Source of the DNA: Robiginitomaculum sp.
GTDB lineage: Bacteria > Pseudomonadota > Alphaproteobacteria > Caulobacterales > Maricaulaceae
DNA length: 45,728 nt
Direction: 5' to 3'
Assembly (NCBI GenBank): GCA_026982415.1
Contig: JALSHE010000092.1
Span: forward strand, 1-45,728
Part shown: positions 10,001 to 16,782 of the stretch, piece after piece
How the letters are laid out: each line of letters begins with the position of its first letter
Position numbering within the stretch: the stretch's first letter is position 1
The notes under the pieces: generated by a model
Databases searched by the model: none
The model's input: only the letters and a program-made list of their open reading frames with translations
Told to the model about the DNA's origin: nothing
Program-made: the position numbers and the translations under genes

Positions 10001-10280
10001 TCGTAACGCGTCCGCCGCCTTCAAAGGCAATGGCCTGAATATTATCAATACCGTCAAGGTCGTAGACAGCTTCTTCGATACGGGTGATAATTTGCTCTTG
10101 CATATCGCGGGGAGAGGCGCCTTGCCATGTCGATTGAACCTGAATTTCGTTGACTTTAATCCCGGGAAATATTTCTCGCTCTAAATTAAAAAAACCAAAT
10201 AGCCCGACAAAAATAATCGCCAACATAAGTAGATTGGCGGCAACTGGGTTCTTGGCCCACCATGCAATCAATCCGCGCAT
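7044..10280 (-). CDS. RND family efflux transporter permease (AcrB-like)
   Basis: Inner-membrane proton-driven pump of the resistance-nodulation-division superfamily, 1078 residues. Seen: first membrane helix near the N-terminus (VAANLLMLAIIFVGLFGFF), a large periplasmic loop, a helix cluster with the paired aspartates of the proton relay (GIVVDDAIVVGES, TM4), a second periplasmic loop, and a TM10 segment VAVNDNLVLLDYVNR. In the last segment the AcrB-type lysine position seems to be Asn/Asp, as in a broad RND subclade, so this is not a defect. The gene overlaps the upstream membrane-fusion gene by one base (TGATG). With the fusion protein and outer-membrane factor it makes a complete tripartite exporter; the substrate is not readable. 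Confidence 0.93.
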   Translation of the reverse strand: MRGLIAWWAKNPVAANLLMLAIIFVGLFGFFNLEREIFPGIKVNEIQVQSTWQGASPRDMQEQIITRIEEAVYDLDGIDNIQAIAFEGGGRVTIKTKVNADFDRLLDEIKTRVDGIINLPPDAFRPTVRRTPVEIDYMYMALHGDMNRLDLQLIADDVRREMAELFGGELTQDITRLDREITIEISEDKLRQFGLTFQQVATAISGASVNLSAGEVRTSAGRLQLRTRALADSAPEFEKIIIRQSADGGRVMLKDIATVLDGFQDIDFTADFKGQEAVFFRVISPDKPDVSKTGKAFRKYIKEKNETLPPELTLSMWGDFSVGFDSRMSLIGSNALMGMILVLLILTIFLRPAVAIWVTVGITVSFLGAFAIAPFIGISLNMISTFAFLLVIGIVVDDAIVVGESVHFHVEHGISGTRGSIAGANMVSKPVIFAVITTIMVFLPWMFLSGSTSDFTSQISLVVMAALVFSLIEAFFILPSHLRHLKPLPPRSEMGPFARFQTMMADSLVNFARRFFRPFIAAVIKFRYATLAIFFGLFYLSISAIQANLAKVEMFPDFGGDMLMAQITFPEGTSFDRLTQVQKQLEDAVVTLNKNVEKDFGVEYDLIPAPGSFANGRNIQSFLGLAPAEQRGEISSTDIAEKLEEYLGPVPDAFRITISATGGRGGGGQSVSYAIASDNEADLSRAMKEFKAHLSTYGNVSRTWDSLESSSQEMQFSLKPGAESLGITLASLTRQVREAFFGREVQRLPRNGDDVRVVLRYPKAARDSIDSLQQLRIRTASGTEVPLYSVADITFAPGISRINRRDRKQVISVGAVIRGGPQAKQVVQKDITDVFLPKWELSNPNAERLLVGADDEQSTLLSELRRSGIFILFAMYFLLAVGFRSYSQPLLILIAIPFAFVGMVFGAIVTGTPLGIMSGFGFFAAAGVAVNDNLVLLDYVNRLRAKGVGAYQAMIDACVARFRPILLTSVTTFVGVMPMFAENSAQAEFLKPMVVALAFGVLFDFFLTLILVPAMYGIGIDIKRLAKRIWTGERQPPLGSSYDPEMAVALEGHEIDGLMDDKFTDAARESKLGPAPAQ

Positions 10281-11806
10281 CAGTCAGCTCCCATGTTTTT
10301 TTCTTGGTTTTTATTTTGGGGTTGCTCACCTTTATTGTCGGCAGTTTTTTTGCCGGTGTCGTCTTTCTTGTTCTTCTTTCTGTTTTTCTCGTTCTTTTTA
10401 TCTTGAGCGGCTTTCTTCTTGGCCATGGCATATTCTTTTTGGGCTTTGGCATGGTTTTTCTTGCTCTCTGCCAATTTCTTTTTAGCCGCCGCTACAATAT
10501 CCTCATCTTTATCGTCTGTTTCGTCTTCTTCGTCCGTTTTGGGGTCGATTAAAATTATTGTCGGGTCTTTGCTGTCGAGTACACGGAAGGTCAAATTGAT
10601 TTGCGATTTTTCTAGTGGCGACACGATGACCAGTTCGCCCGGCTCCAAACCGCTCAAAAGCACGGCGCGCTCGGGATTGGTGTCGACAACAATGACATCG
10701 TGGCTTTTGGCGATCCCTTCTTCATTGACCGTATAGACTTTATCTTCCGGACGCAGAGCATCGCGCGGGATGATGATGACGTTCTCGATGGTTTTTCCGG
10801 CAATAGAAGCGTCAACAAACAGGCCGGGTGCCAGCGGGAACGTGCCGTCCGCCGCGCCTTTCCCGTAAGGGTCCACCACTTCGGCAATCGCGAACATAGA
10901 GCGGGTTTGCGGATCATAAGCCGCATCGGTACGCATGATCTTGCCATCCCACTGGCGCAATTGCCCGCCTATGGTAGCCGATAATTTTACGTCAGGCGCA
11001 CTGGCGCGGTTTTTGGCTATGAATGCCAAAGGTAGATTGATGCGGGCAATATCAGCATCGCTGAGAGCTAATCTTACTTCGGCAATATCTGTGGAGAATA
11101 TCCGCCCGAGCCTTGCCCCCGGATTTACATATTGGCCAATATCGGCAAATTTCTCGCGCACCTGGCCATTAAATGGTGCGGTGACTGCGGTACGCCGCAA
11201 GCGTATTTGTGCGTTCTCTAAATCGGCTTCTGCTGATTGCAAACCCGCCTGCGCTTCTAACAATTGCGGTTTGCGTAATGTCAGGTCGGTAGCCTGTTTG
11301 CCATTGCCCAAATCGTCCCAGTCAAGCTTGGCGATAGCACCTTCGCTTTCTTCGCGCATTAAAATCTGCTGTGCGCGCGCGACGGTTGATTGGGCACGCA
11401 CGACGGCGACATTGTAATCGGAAGGGTCGATGCGGTAGAGAACATCACCTTTTTTGAAGATGCCGCCCGAAATAAATTTAGGGGAAACCGAGACGATTTT
11501 ACCAGCCACTTCCGGCACAAGATCTATCTCAATACGGGGACGGCTTTGGCCTTGCACATTGACTTTGAGCTGAACAGTATCGGAAACAGCCGTGGTCGCC
11601 ATCACGGCCAAGACCGGGCGCGCGCGTTTCTTGACTTCTGGTTGTTTACTGGCGGCTTTCAGCACATTGCCCATGAAAACAAACAAAACGAGGATTAAAA
11701 TGGGAACCACAATACTGAGAACAATGGCCATTTTTCGCCGGCTACGGCCTTCATATTGCCCGCCGCCATATTGCCGTTCGTCTACACCGATAGTTTCGTT
11801 ACCCAT
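10280..11806 (-). CDS. RND efflux periplasmic adaptor (membrane fusion protein) with unusual charged C-terminal tail
   Basis: Periplasmic adaptor bridging the RND pump and the outer-membrane factor, 508 residues. Seen: an N-terminal membrane anchor (IVLSIVVPILILVLFVFMG, about 28-46), a lipoyl/barrel-sandwich hybrid split by an alpha-hairpin (ARAQSTVARAQQ... to ...SAEADLENAQIRLRR), then beta-barrel domains (VTAPFNGQVREKFADIGQYV). The core ends near residue 420. The last ~85 residues are an acidic patch (DEEDETDDKDED) followed by a lysine-rich, probably coiled or disordered tail (repeated KKK, KNKK), far beyond the usual length of such adaptors. Neighbours: outer-membrane factor upstream, permease overlapping downstream. 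The tail is seen directly; its function is unknown. Confidence 0.92.
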   Translation of the reverse strand: MGNETIGVDERQYGGGQYEGRSRRKMAIVLSIVVPILILVLFVFMGNVLKAASKQPEVKKRARPVLAVMATTAVSDTVQLKVNVQGQSRPRIEIDLVPEVAGKIVSVSPKFISGGIFKKGDVLYRIDPSDYNVAVVRAQSTVARAQQILMREESEGAIAKLDWDDLGNGKQATDLTLRKPQLLEAQAGLQSAEADLENAQIRLRRTAVTAPFNGQVREKFADIGQYVNPGARLGRIFSTDIAEVRLALSDADIARINLPLAFIAKNRASAPDVKLSATIGGQLRQWDGKIMRTDAAYDPQTRSMFAIAEVVDPYGKGAADGTFPLAPGLFVDASIAGKTIENVIIIPRDALRPEDKVYTVNEEGIAKSHDVIVVDTNPERAVLLSGLEPGELVIVSPLEKSQINLTFRVLDSKDPTIILIDPKTDEEDETDDKDEDIVAAAKKKLAESKKNHAKAQKEYAMAKKKAAQDKKNEKNRKKNKKDDTGKKTADNKGEQPQNKNQEKNMGAD

Positions 11807-11947
11807 TATAACGTCCTTTTATTTGGCCCTATAAAGAAGGCACCCGAATGATTTTGGCCGCTATTGCGGCAATAATGCGCTTAAACTAGCGCGAGCGCCC
11901 CTGATTCGGCAAGTCTACCTATAACCTATTTGACAAGCCTAGCGGGT

Positions 11948-13474
11948 TTATTTTAAACTTGCTAGCGTCGGCATTTTTAGTGCCGGTTTTGGCAATTTCT
12001 CTCTTGCCTGCTCAGCCCCGTATACGCCGCCGCCAAGCGCTAAATGTAGCCTAACCCTATTGGCTAAACGCTCCTTGCGGGCTGAAATATACTGCCCTTC
12101 GGTGTTGATGCGCCGTGATTGGGAATCCAGTAATTGCAATATACTGGCCAGACCCTCGGAGAAGCGTTGCTCCAACCGCTCTTCGGCTTTGCGAGCTTCT
12201 TCTAGGGAAACTTGTAAAGCCCGTTCACGTTCTTGTAAGTGCTCTTCGGCGTCGAGTGCATTTTCAACTTCGCGGTAAGCGGTGAGCGCCGTATCGGCAT
12301 AGCTTTCCGCCAATTGGATGAGCACCGCATCATTGCGGGCGACTTCTGCGCGCAAGGCGCCGCCTTGAAATATCGGTGCGCTCAAGCCGCCACTGATCGA
12401 GGATATTAAACTTTCAAGCGAGAACAGCCGGGTTAGGGAACCGCCGCTCAGCGATGATCCGCCGCTTAAGGTCAAACGCGGCAACAAGTTCTTCTTGGCA
12501 ATATCAACCCGCAGGCCTTGCGCCTGCATACGCCGTTCTGCTGCGAGCAAATCAGGACGTCTCAGGAAAATTTCATTGGGCGATCCTGCGCCAAGTAAAG
12601 GGGGTAGCATTGGCAAGTCGGCACTGGCTTGCAGTTCGGCCTCGGGGTAACGCCTGAGCAGGGTTTCTAATTGGCGCGAAATCGCCAATTTGTTTTGCTT
12701 GCGAAATGCCAAGGTCGCTTGGGCATTGGCCAGAGCAGAGCGCGCCAAGCGGTAATCACTAGAGCCGGATACACCGCCGTCAAACCGGCGTTTGGTCAAG
12801 CGCAGCGCCCGTTCCTGAGTTTGCACATTGCGTATAGCCAAATCCAATTGCAACTTTGCTTCAATGAGATTGAACCAGGTTTGAGTGGTGGCTCCGGCAA
12901 TGGACAGGCGCGTGCCCGCATAGTCCGCATTGCTGGCTTCGGCTTCTATATCGCCCGCATTTGCGGTATCGCGTACACGACCCCACATATCCAATTCCCA
13001 ACTGACGGAATTACCGAGTGAGAAGCTGGAGCGGTCGGCGCCACTTGGCGAACTGTCAATTCCGGGACTATCGGCAATAAATGTACGCCCGGCAGAACCG
13101 TTCGCACCAACGGTCGGATAAAGCCCTGACCGGGAAGACTTTGCTCTTGCCTCGGCAGCCGCGAGCCGCGCAGAAGCAAGACGGATATTGGTATTGGCAC
13201 CCATGGCTTCATTGATCAGGGCGTTTAAGGTCGTATCGTTAAACCCGGCTATCCAGTCGGTAGAGGGCATGCGTTCTGGTGCTGGTTCCGTCCATGTAGG
13301 TTTGCTGGTTGCGGCGTTCGTCTCTGTTTTCTGGGGAGGTTGCGGTATATCCGCAACAATTTCGGTTTTACCGGACTTCAACCCGCCCATATCCAAGTGG
13401 GAACAGCCCGAGAGGCCGAACAGACTTGCACTCAATAACAATATTGCAGACTTAATTGCAGGCTGGGATCGCAT
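11948..13474 (-). CDS. RND efflux outer-membrane factor (NodT/OprM-TolC family), lipoprotein
   Basis: Trimeric outer-membrane channel component of the exporter, about 508 residues. Seen: lipoprotein signal with lipobox LSGC, two outer-membrane-efflux repeats rich in heptad coiled coil (ANTNIRLASARLAAAEARAKSSRSG and RREVENALDAEEHLQERERAL-type segments), and the GRVRDTANAG region typical of NodT-family proteins. Start choice: two in-frame ATGs exist at 13480 and 13474; GGAG at 13483-13486 is only 2 bases from the first but 8 bases from the second, so 13474 is preferred. It is the first gene of the OMF-MFP-RND set, which is unusual compared with the common MFP-RND-OMF order. A good sigma-70-like promoter lies directly upstream. 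Confidence 0.9.
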   Translation of the reverse strand: MRSQPAIKSAILLLSASLFGLSGCSHLDMGGLKSGKTEIVADIPQPPQKTETNAATSKPTWTEPAPERMPSTDWIAGFNDTTLNALINEAMGANTNIRLASARLAAAEARAKSSRSGLYPTVGANGSAGRTFIADSPGIDSSPSGADRSSFSLGNSVSWELDMWGRVRDTANAGDIEAEASNADYAGTRLSIAGATTQTWFNLIEAKLQLDLAIRNVQTQERALRLTKRRFDGGVSGSSDYRLARSALANAQATLAFRKQNKLAISRQLETLLRRYPEAELQASADLPMLPPLLGAGSPNEIFLRRPDLLAAERRMQAQGLRVDIAKKNLLPRLTLSGGSSLSGGSLTRLFSLESLISSISGGLSAPIFQGGALRAEVARNDAVLIQLAESYADTALTAYREVENALDAEEHLQERERALQVSLEEARKAEERLEQRFSEGLASILQLLDSQSRRINTEGQYISARKERLANRVRLHLALGGGVYGAEQAREKLPKPALKMPTLASLK

Positions 13475-13491
13475 AACCATTTCTCCTTTTG

Positions 13492-13523
13492 GTTATACAT
13501 ACTGAAGGGCTGACGACTGTCAA
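13492..13523 (-). promoter_or_regulatory. Predicted sigma-70-type promoter of the efflux operon
   Basis: On the minus strand a perfect -35 hexamer TTGACA (plus 13518-13523) is followed after 16 bases by TATGTA (plus 13496-13501), with TATAAC partly overlapping as an alternative -10. Transcription would start only a few bases before the ribosome-binding site of the outer-membrane-factor gene, giving a very short leader. Confidence 0.5.
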
Positions 13524-13526
13524 CAA

Positions 13527-13549
13527 TTATTATTGAATAACGATAATAA
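13527..13549. promoter_or_regulatory. Inverted repeat overlapping the upstream edge of the efflux promoter
   Basis: TTATTAT (13527-13533) and ATAATAA (13543-13549) form perfect arms with a 9-base spacer, 4 bp upstream of the -35 box of the efflux operon. It could be an operator for an unlinked repressor or activator; no TetR- or MarR-like gene sits next to the operon. AT-rich, so chance is a real alternative. Confidence 0.3.
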
Positions 13550-13592
13550 ATGTGACCAGTATTTGGTCAATATTGCGCCGGAACCTGTAAAC

Positions 13593-14093
13593 CTAGCGCA
13601 ATGCCGCCCTATTTGTACGGGTGATTGCGCGATTTGTAGCCACACGCCGCCGCGATGGCTGATAAGCCAGTTGCGCATGAGATTTACAATAAGGTTCACC
13701 CTTATCGGTTCCGCGCCCGCAAAACCGGAAATCCGGACTTGTTGGATCGCCGAGGGGCCATTTGCACAAGGTTTCTGTGATAGTCAATATAGTCGCGAAC
13801 TTGCCGTTGGGCAACGGCTTGGCTTCCAGAGGCACGGGCGGCGGTGTCGGTGCTACGCGCGGCGCGGCGCGGCGTTTAACCGGCGCGCGTCTGCGCGCTG
13901 TGGTCGCTGTACGTGGTTTAGCTGGCTGGGTTTTACGTTTTGGCTTAACCCGGCCAGACAGGCCAAGCCTATGAACCTTGCCAATCACTGCATTGCGGGT
14001 GACACCGCCAAGTTTGAGCGCGATTTGGCTGGCCGAAAGACCCTCTGCCCATAATGTTGATAAAATCTCTACCCGGTCATCAGTCCAAGCCAT
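13593..14093 (-). CDS. gcrA: GcrA cell-cycle transcriptional regulator
   Basis: Sigma-70-binding cofactor of alphaproteobacteria that acts at promoters carrying CcrM-methylated GANTC sites to control S-phase genes. 166 residues, close to the Caulobacter protein. Seen: the near-invariant N-terminus MAWTDDRVEILSTLW, then a helix-turn-helix GLSASQIALKLGG followed by VTRNAVIGKVHRLGLSGR (about 1-48). A basic, Pro/Ala/Arg-rich linker (about 50-95) leads to the C-terminal sigma-interaction domain with CKWPLGDP, FRFCGRG and PYCKSHAQLAYQP. A GGGGG ribosome-binding site precedes the ATG. It is transcribed away from the ABC permease gene, leaving a 304-bp divergent region that contains one DnaA-box-like site. 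Confidence 0.96.
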   Translation of the reverse strand: MAWTDDRVEILSTLWAEGLSASQIALKLGGVTRNAVIGKVHRLGLSGRVKPKRKTQPAKPRTATTARRRAPVKRRAAPRVAPTPPPVPLEAKPLPNGKFATILTITETLCKWPLGDPTSPDFRFCGRGTDKGEPYCKSHAQLAYQPSRRRVATNRAITRTNRAALR

Positions 14094-14397
14094 AATATTC
14101 CCCCTTAAAACACTTTTTAACGATTAAATAAAAACGATTAAACACTACATGTTGTGCCGATCTTGCAAAAACGCCACAAAACATTAACAAATTATCAATA
14201 TATCGTAGCCATATGCGCGGCAGATACAAGATGCAGTCTTCATCTATCCACAGCTTTCTATATGTAGTGGTGCATTTTTGCACTAAATCGTGATGTGATC
14301 TGGGAGAGATACTCTCTATATCGCCTTGGCGGCTTGAAGTCACTATGATACTTCATATCTCCACGACCTAATACGACGATGAAATGAGAGAACAATA
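14094..14397. promoter_or_regulatory. Divergent intergenic region between gcrA and the ABC permease
   Basis: No gene is seen here. Contents: a direct repeat ACGATTAAA at 14120-14128 and 14134-14142 just upstream of gcrA, a DnaA-box-like nonamer at 14244-14252, and a small inverted repeat GAGAG-ATA-CTCTC at 14304-14316 nearer the permease gene. No GANTC site was found by eye and no clear CtrA full site (TTAA-N7-TTAA). It must hold the promoters of both genes. Confidence 0.5.
14244..14252 (-). promoter_or_regulatory. DnaA-box-like nonamer upstream of gcrA
   Basis: CTATCCACA on the plus strand (TGTGGATAG on the gcrA strand) differs by one base from the strong DnaA box TTATCCACA and lies about 150 bp upstream of gcrA. 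DnaA is known to activate gcrA in Caulobacter, so the position is suggestive. A single near-match is weak evidence. Confidence 0.35.
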
Positions 14398-15225
14398 ATG
14401 ACCAGCATGATGAAAGCACAAATCGGCCAGAACAAAGGATTTGAGGCCAGAGAGTTTGGCAATGTAAATTGGCTCGGGCTTTGGACGCTTTATAAAAAAG
14501 AAGTGGCGCGGTTCATGCGGATTATTCCGCAAACCTTGTTGGCACCCATGGTGTCCAATGTTTTGTTGATGACAGTTTTTGTCGTGGCATTTCCGGGGCG
14601 GAGTAGTGGTGATAGCGGCGAATTTATTCGTTTCTTGATACCCGGCCTTATTATGATGGGCATATTAAACAATGCGACGGCAAATTCGTCCTCCTCTATG
14701 ATGACCAGCAAAGTTAACGGCTCTATCACCGATGTACTAATGCCGCCACTATCTTCCGTTGAGTTGGCCATAGGTTTTATCGGCGGGGCTGTTACGCGCG
14801 GTATATTAGTGGCCTTGTCCACTTATTTTGCCTTATCAGTATTCTTTACCATGATTATTCCGGTTGTGCCTTGGGCGGCGTTGTATTTCGGACTGTCGGC
14901 TGCGGCTTGTCTGTCTATGATCGGTCTGTTGTCGGGGATATGGGCGGAGAAATTTGACCAACTTGCCGTGGTCAACCAATTTATTATTATGCCGCTCAGT
15001 ATGCTGTCTGGTACATTTTATCACATTCATGTCCTCAGTGAGGGTTTTCAAAAAATATCACTTGTAAATCCGCTATTTTATTTTATCGATGGATTTCGTT
15101 ACGGATTTCTAGGAGAGGCGGACGGGAATATAATGACGGGCGTCATTTATACACTTGTCCTTAATTTCATTCTCTTTGTCATCTGTTTACGCGTATTGAA
15201 ATCAGGCTGGCGCTTAAAAGCCTAA
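14398..15225 (+). CDS. ABC-2 type transporter permease, without adjacent ATPase gene
   Basis: Integral membrane subunit of an ABC-2 type exporter, 275 residues with about six membrane helices. Seen: an N-terminal amphipathic entry (WTLYKKEVARFMRI), helices around TLLAPMVSNVLLMTVFVVAF, FIRFLIPGLIMMGIL, and GILVALSTYFALSVFF. The YadH/NodJ-type C-terminal signature LSGTFYHIHVLSEGFQKISLVNPLFYFIDGFRYG is clear. It would need a separate ATP-binding subunit; none is encoded beside it, so the ATPase must be elsewhere. ATG preceded by GAGAGAACAATA with a weak ribosome-binding site. argD follows after 25 bp on the same strand, suggesting co-transcription. Substrate unknown. Confidence 0.88.
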   Translation: MTSMMKAQIGQNKGFEAREFGNVNWLGLWTLYKKEVARFMRIIPQTLLAPMVSNVLLMTVFVVAFPGRSSGDSGEFIRFLIPGLIMMGILNNATANSSSSMMTSKVNGSITDVLMPPLSSVELAIGFIGGAVTRGILVALSTYFALSVFFTMIIPVVPWAALYFGLSAAACLSMIGLLSGIWAEKFDQLAVVNQFIIMPLSMLSGTFYHIHVLSEGFQKISLVNPLFYFIDGFRYGFLGEADGNIMTGVIYTLVLNFILFVICLRVLKSGWRLKA

Positions 15226-15250
15226 AGCATATTTTTATTTGGAGACCCTC

Positions 15251-16453
15251 ATGCCGAAAAATGACAATATCTATAATTGCTATGCCCCACCCGCAGAAGA
15301 ATTTGTCCGGGGCGAGGGCGTTTATCTCTATACTGAGAATGGCGATAAGTATCTGGATTTTATTGCTGGTATTGCGGTGAACGGCCTTGGTCATAATCAT
15401 CCGGCTCTGGTCGGCGCGCTCACGGAACAGGCTGGCAAGCTGTGGCATCTGTCCAATATGTTCAAAGTGCAAGACCAGATAAAGCTGGCCGAGAAATATT
15501 GCGCCGCCTCATTTGCCGACAAAGTCTTCTTCACCAATTCAGGTGCCGAAGCCGTAGAGTGCGCCATGAAAACCGCAAGGCGTTGCCAATTTGTCGAAGG
15601 CCACCCGGAACGCTACGAAATCCTGACCAGCAAGGGGGCATTCCATGGCCGGACATTCGCCACGATTAATGCTGGTGGCAATCCGAAATATCTCGAAGGC
15701 TTTGGCCCCGAGCTTCCCGGCTTTATCAATCTACCGTTCGGTGATTTTGAAGCGATTAAAAATGCTATTTCGGATAAAACCGCCGCAATCCTTCTTGAAC
15801 CCGTACAGGGCGAGGGCGGTGTGCGTGCGCTCCCTGTGCAATTTCTCAAAGACGTGCGGGCGCTTTGTGATGAACACGGTTTGCTATTAATATACGACGA
15901 AGTCCAATCTGGGGCAGGGCGTACCGGTAAATTATTCGCCCACCAATGGGCTGACGGTCAAGCCGATCCCGATGTCATGGCAGTGGCCAAAGGCATGGGC
16001 GGCGGTTTCCCTATGGGGGCATGTTTGGCGACTGAGCGCGCAGCCGAAGGCATGGTTGTCGGCACCCACGGCTCCACTTACGGCGGCGGGCCATTGGCTA
16101 TGGCTGTGGCCAGTGCGGCGTTTGACGAGCTGACAAACCCGGAATTAATGGCCAATGTCAACAAAATAGCTAATTTCATGACCCAGCAATTTGAACGCCT
16201 CCAACAAGACCATCCAGAAGTGGTCGAAGATGTGCGCGGCAAAGGCTTGCTCATTGGCATGAAGCTTAAGAAAAAAGCTCTGGACGTGCGCAACCTCGCC
16301 CGCGCTCATAAACTCCTCGCGGGCAATGCAGGCGACAATGTCCTGCGCATGGCACCGCCCTTAATTATCAGCGAAGATAATGTGCGGGACGCTGTAGCAA
16401 TATTAGATCAAGTCTTCACCGAAGCCAAAAGCATGGATGATTTTGACGGCTAG
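15251..16453 (+). CDS. argD: Acetylornithine / succinyldiaminopimelate aminotransferase (ArgD)
   Basis: PLP-dependent class III aminotransferase converting N-acetylglutamate semialdehyde to N-acetylornithine in arginine synthesis, often also acting in lysine synthesis; cytoplasmic. 400 residues, normal length. Start: ATG at 15251 with GGAG at 15241-15244 is preferred; an in-frame TTG at 15239 has no room for a ribosome-binding site. Seen: YLDFIAGIAVNGLGHNHP, NSGAEAVECAMK, AFHGRTFAT, the EPVQGEGG motif, the LLIYDEVQSGAGRTG motif with the cofactor-contacting Asp, and the Schiff-base lysine region VMAVAKGMGGGFPMG. argF, which follows argD in many alphaproteobacteria, is absent; the next region is a 329-bp gap. 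Confidence 0.95.
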   Translation: MPKNDNIYNCYAPPAEEFVRGEGVYLYTENGDKYLDFIAGIAVNGLGHNHPALVGALTEQAGKLWHLSNMFKVQDQIKLAEKYCAASFADKVFFTNSGAEAVECAMKTARRCQFVEGHPERYEILTSKGAFHGRTFATINAGGNPKYLEGFGPELPGFINLPFGDFEAIKNAISDKTAAILLEPVQGEGGVRALPVQFLKDVRALCDEHGLLLIYDEVQSGAGRTGKLFAHQWADGQADPDVMAVAKGMGGGFPMGACLATERAAEGMVVGTHGSTYGGGPLAMAVASAAFDELTNPELMANVNKIANFMTQQFERLQQDHPEVVEDVRGKGLLIGMKLKKKALDVRNLARAHKLLAGNAGDNVLRMAPPLIISEDNVRDAVAILDQVFTEAKSMDDFDG

Positions 16454-16507
16454 CAGAGAACGGGACGAAATTTTTAAACATCTTCCAAAAAAACCGCTTC
16501 TTCCCAT
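16403..16507 (-). CDS. Candidate 34-residue ORF with a near-perfect Shine-Dalgarno, antisense to the argD end
   Basis: On the minus strand AAGGAGGTG (plus 16513-16521) stands 5 bases before an ATG at 16507. The ORF runs 34 codons (MGRSGFFGRCLKIS...) to TAA at 16403-16405 and overlaps the last ~50 bases of argD in antisense. The peptide has no family I recognise. The ribosome-binding site is the only real evidence; the ORF could be a translated microprotein, the decayed start of a lost gene, or chance. Confidence 0.25.
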   Translation of the reverse strand: MGRSGFFGRCLKISSRSLLAVKIIHAFGFGEDLI

Positions 16508-16782
16508 CACAGCACCTCCTTAGCAAAGTGTTGCGACGACCCGTTGAACCCACACTTTCAAAGCAGCCGAAACGAGATGTTCTCAATTCCTATATTGAAG
16601 TTAGTGGTGCTAGCCAATGACAATAACCAAGCCCCCGGAATCCCGCAGTTTTTGCATAAAAAACATCAAAAATTGGAAAGTAAAAAACAAAGACAAATAC
16701 CTAAACCCAATCTTCGCAGGCATGCCCTATGTGGCAAAGGCAAAATAGGGGCGTTAGCTCGTAATAGCCGCCCATATTCAGT
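16454..16782. other. Intergenic gap between argD and the RHH/EF-hand gene
   Basis: AT-richer than its surroundings and without a convincing gene apart from the 34-codon candidate overlapping its left end. An open frame at 16544-16786 (plus) starts with TTG, lacks a ribosome-binding site and encodes a basic, low-complexity peptide; it is not called. No clear intrinsic terminator for either converging gene was found. argF would be expected here in many relatives. Confidence 0.5.
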
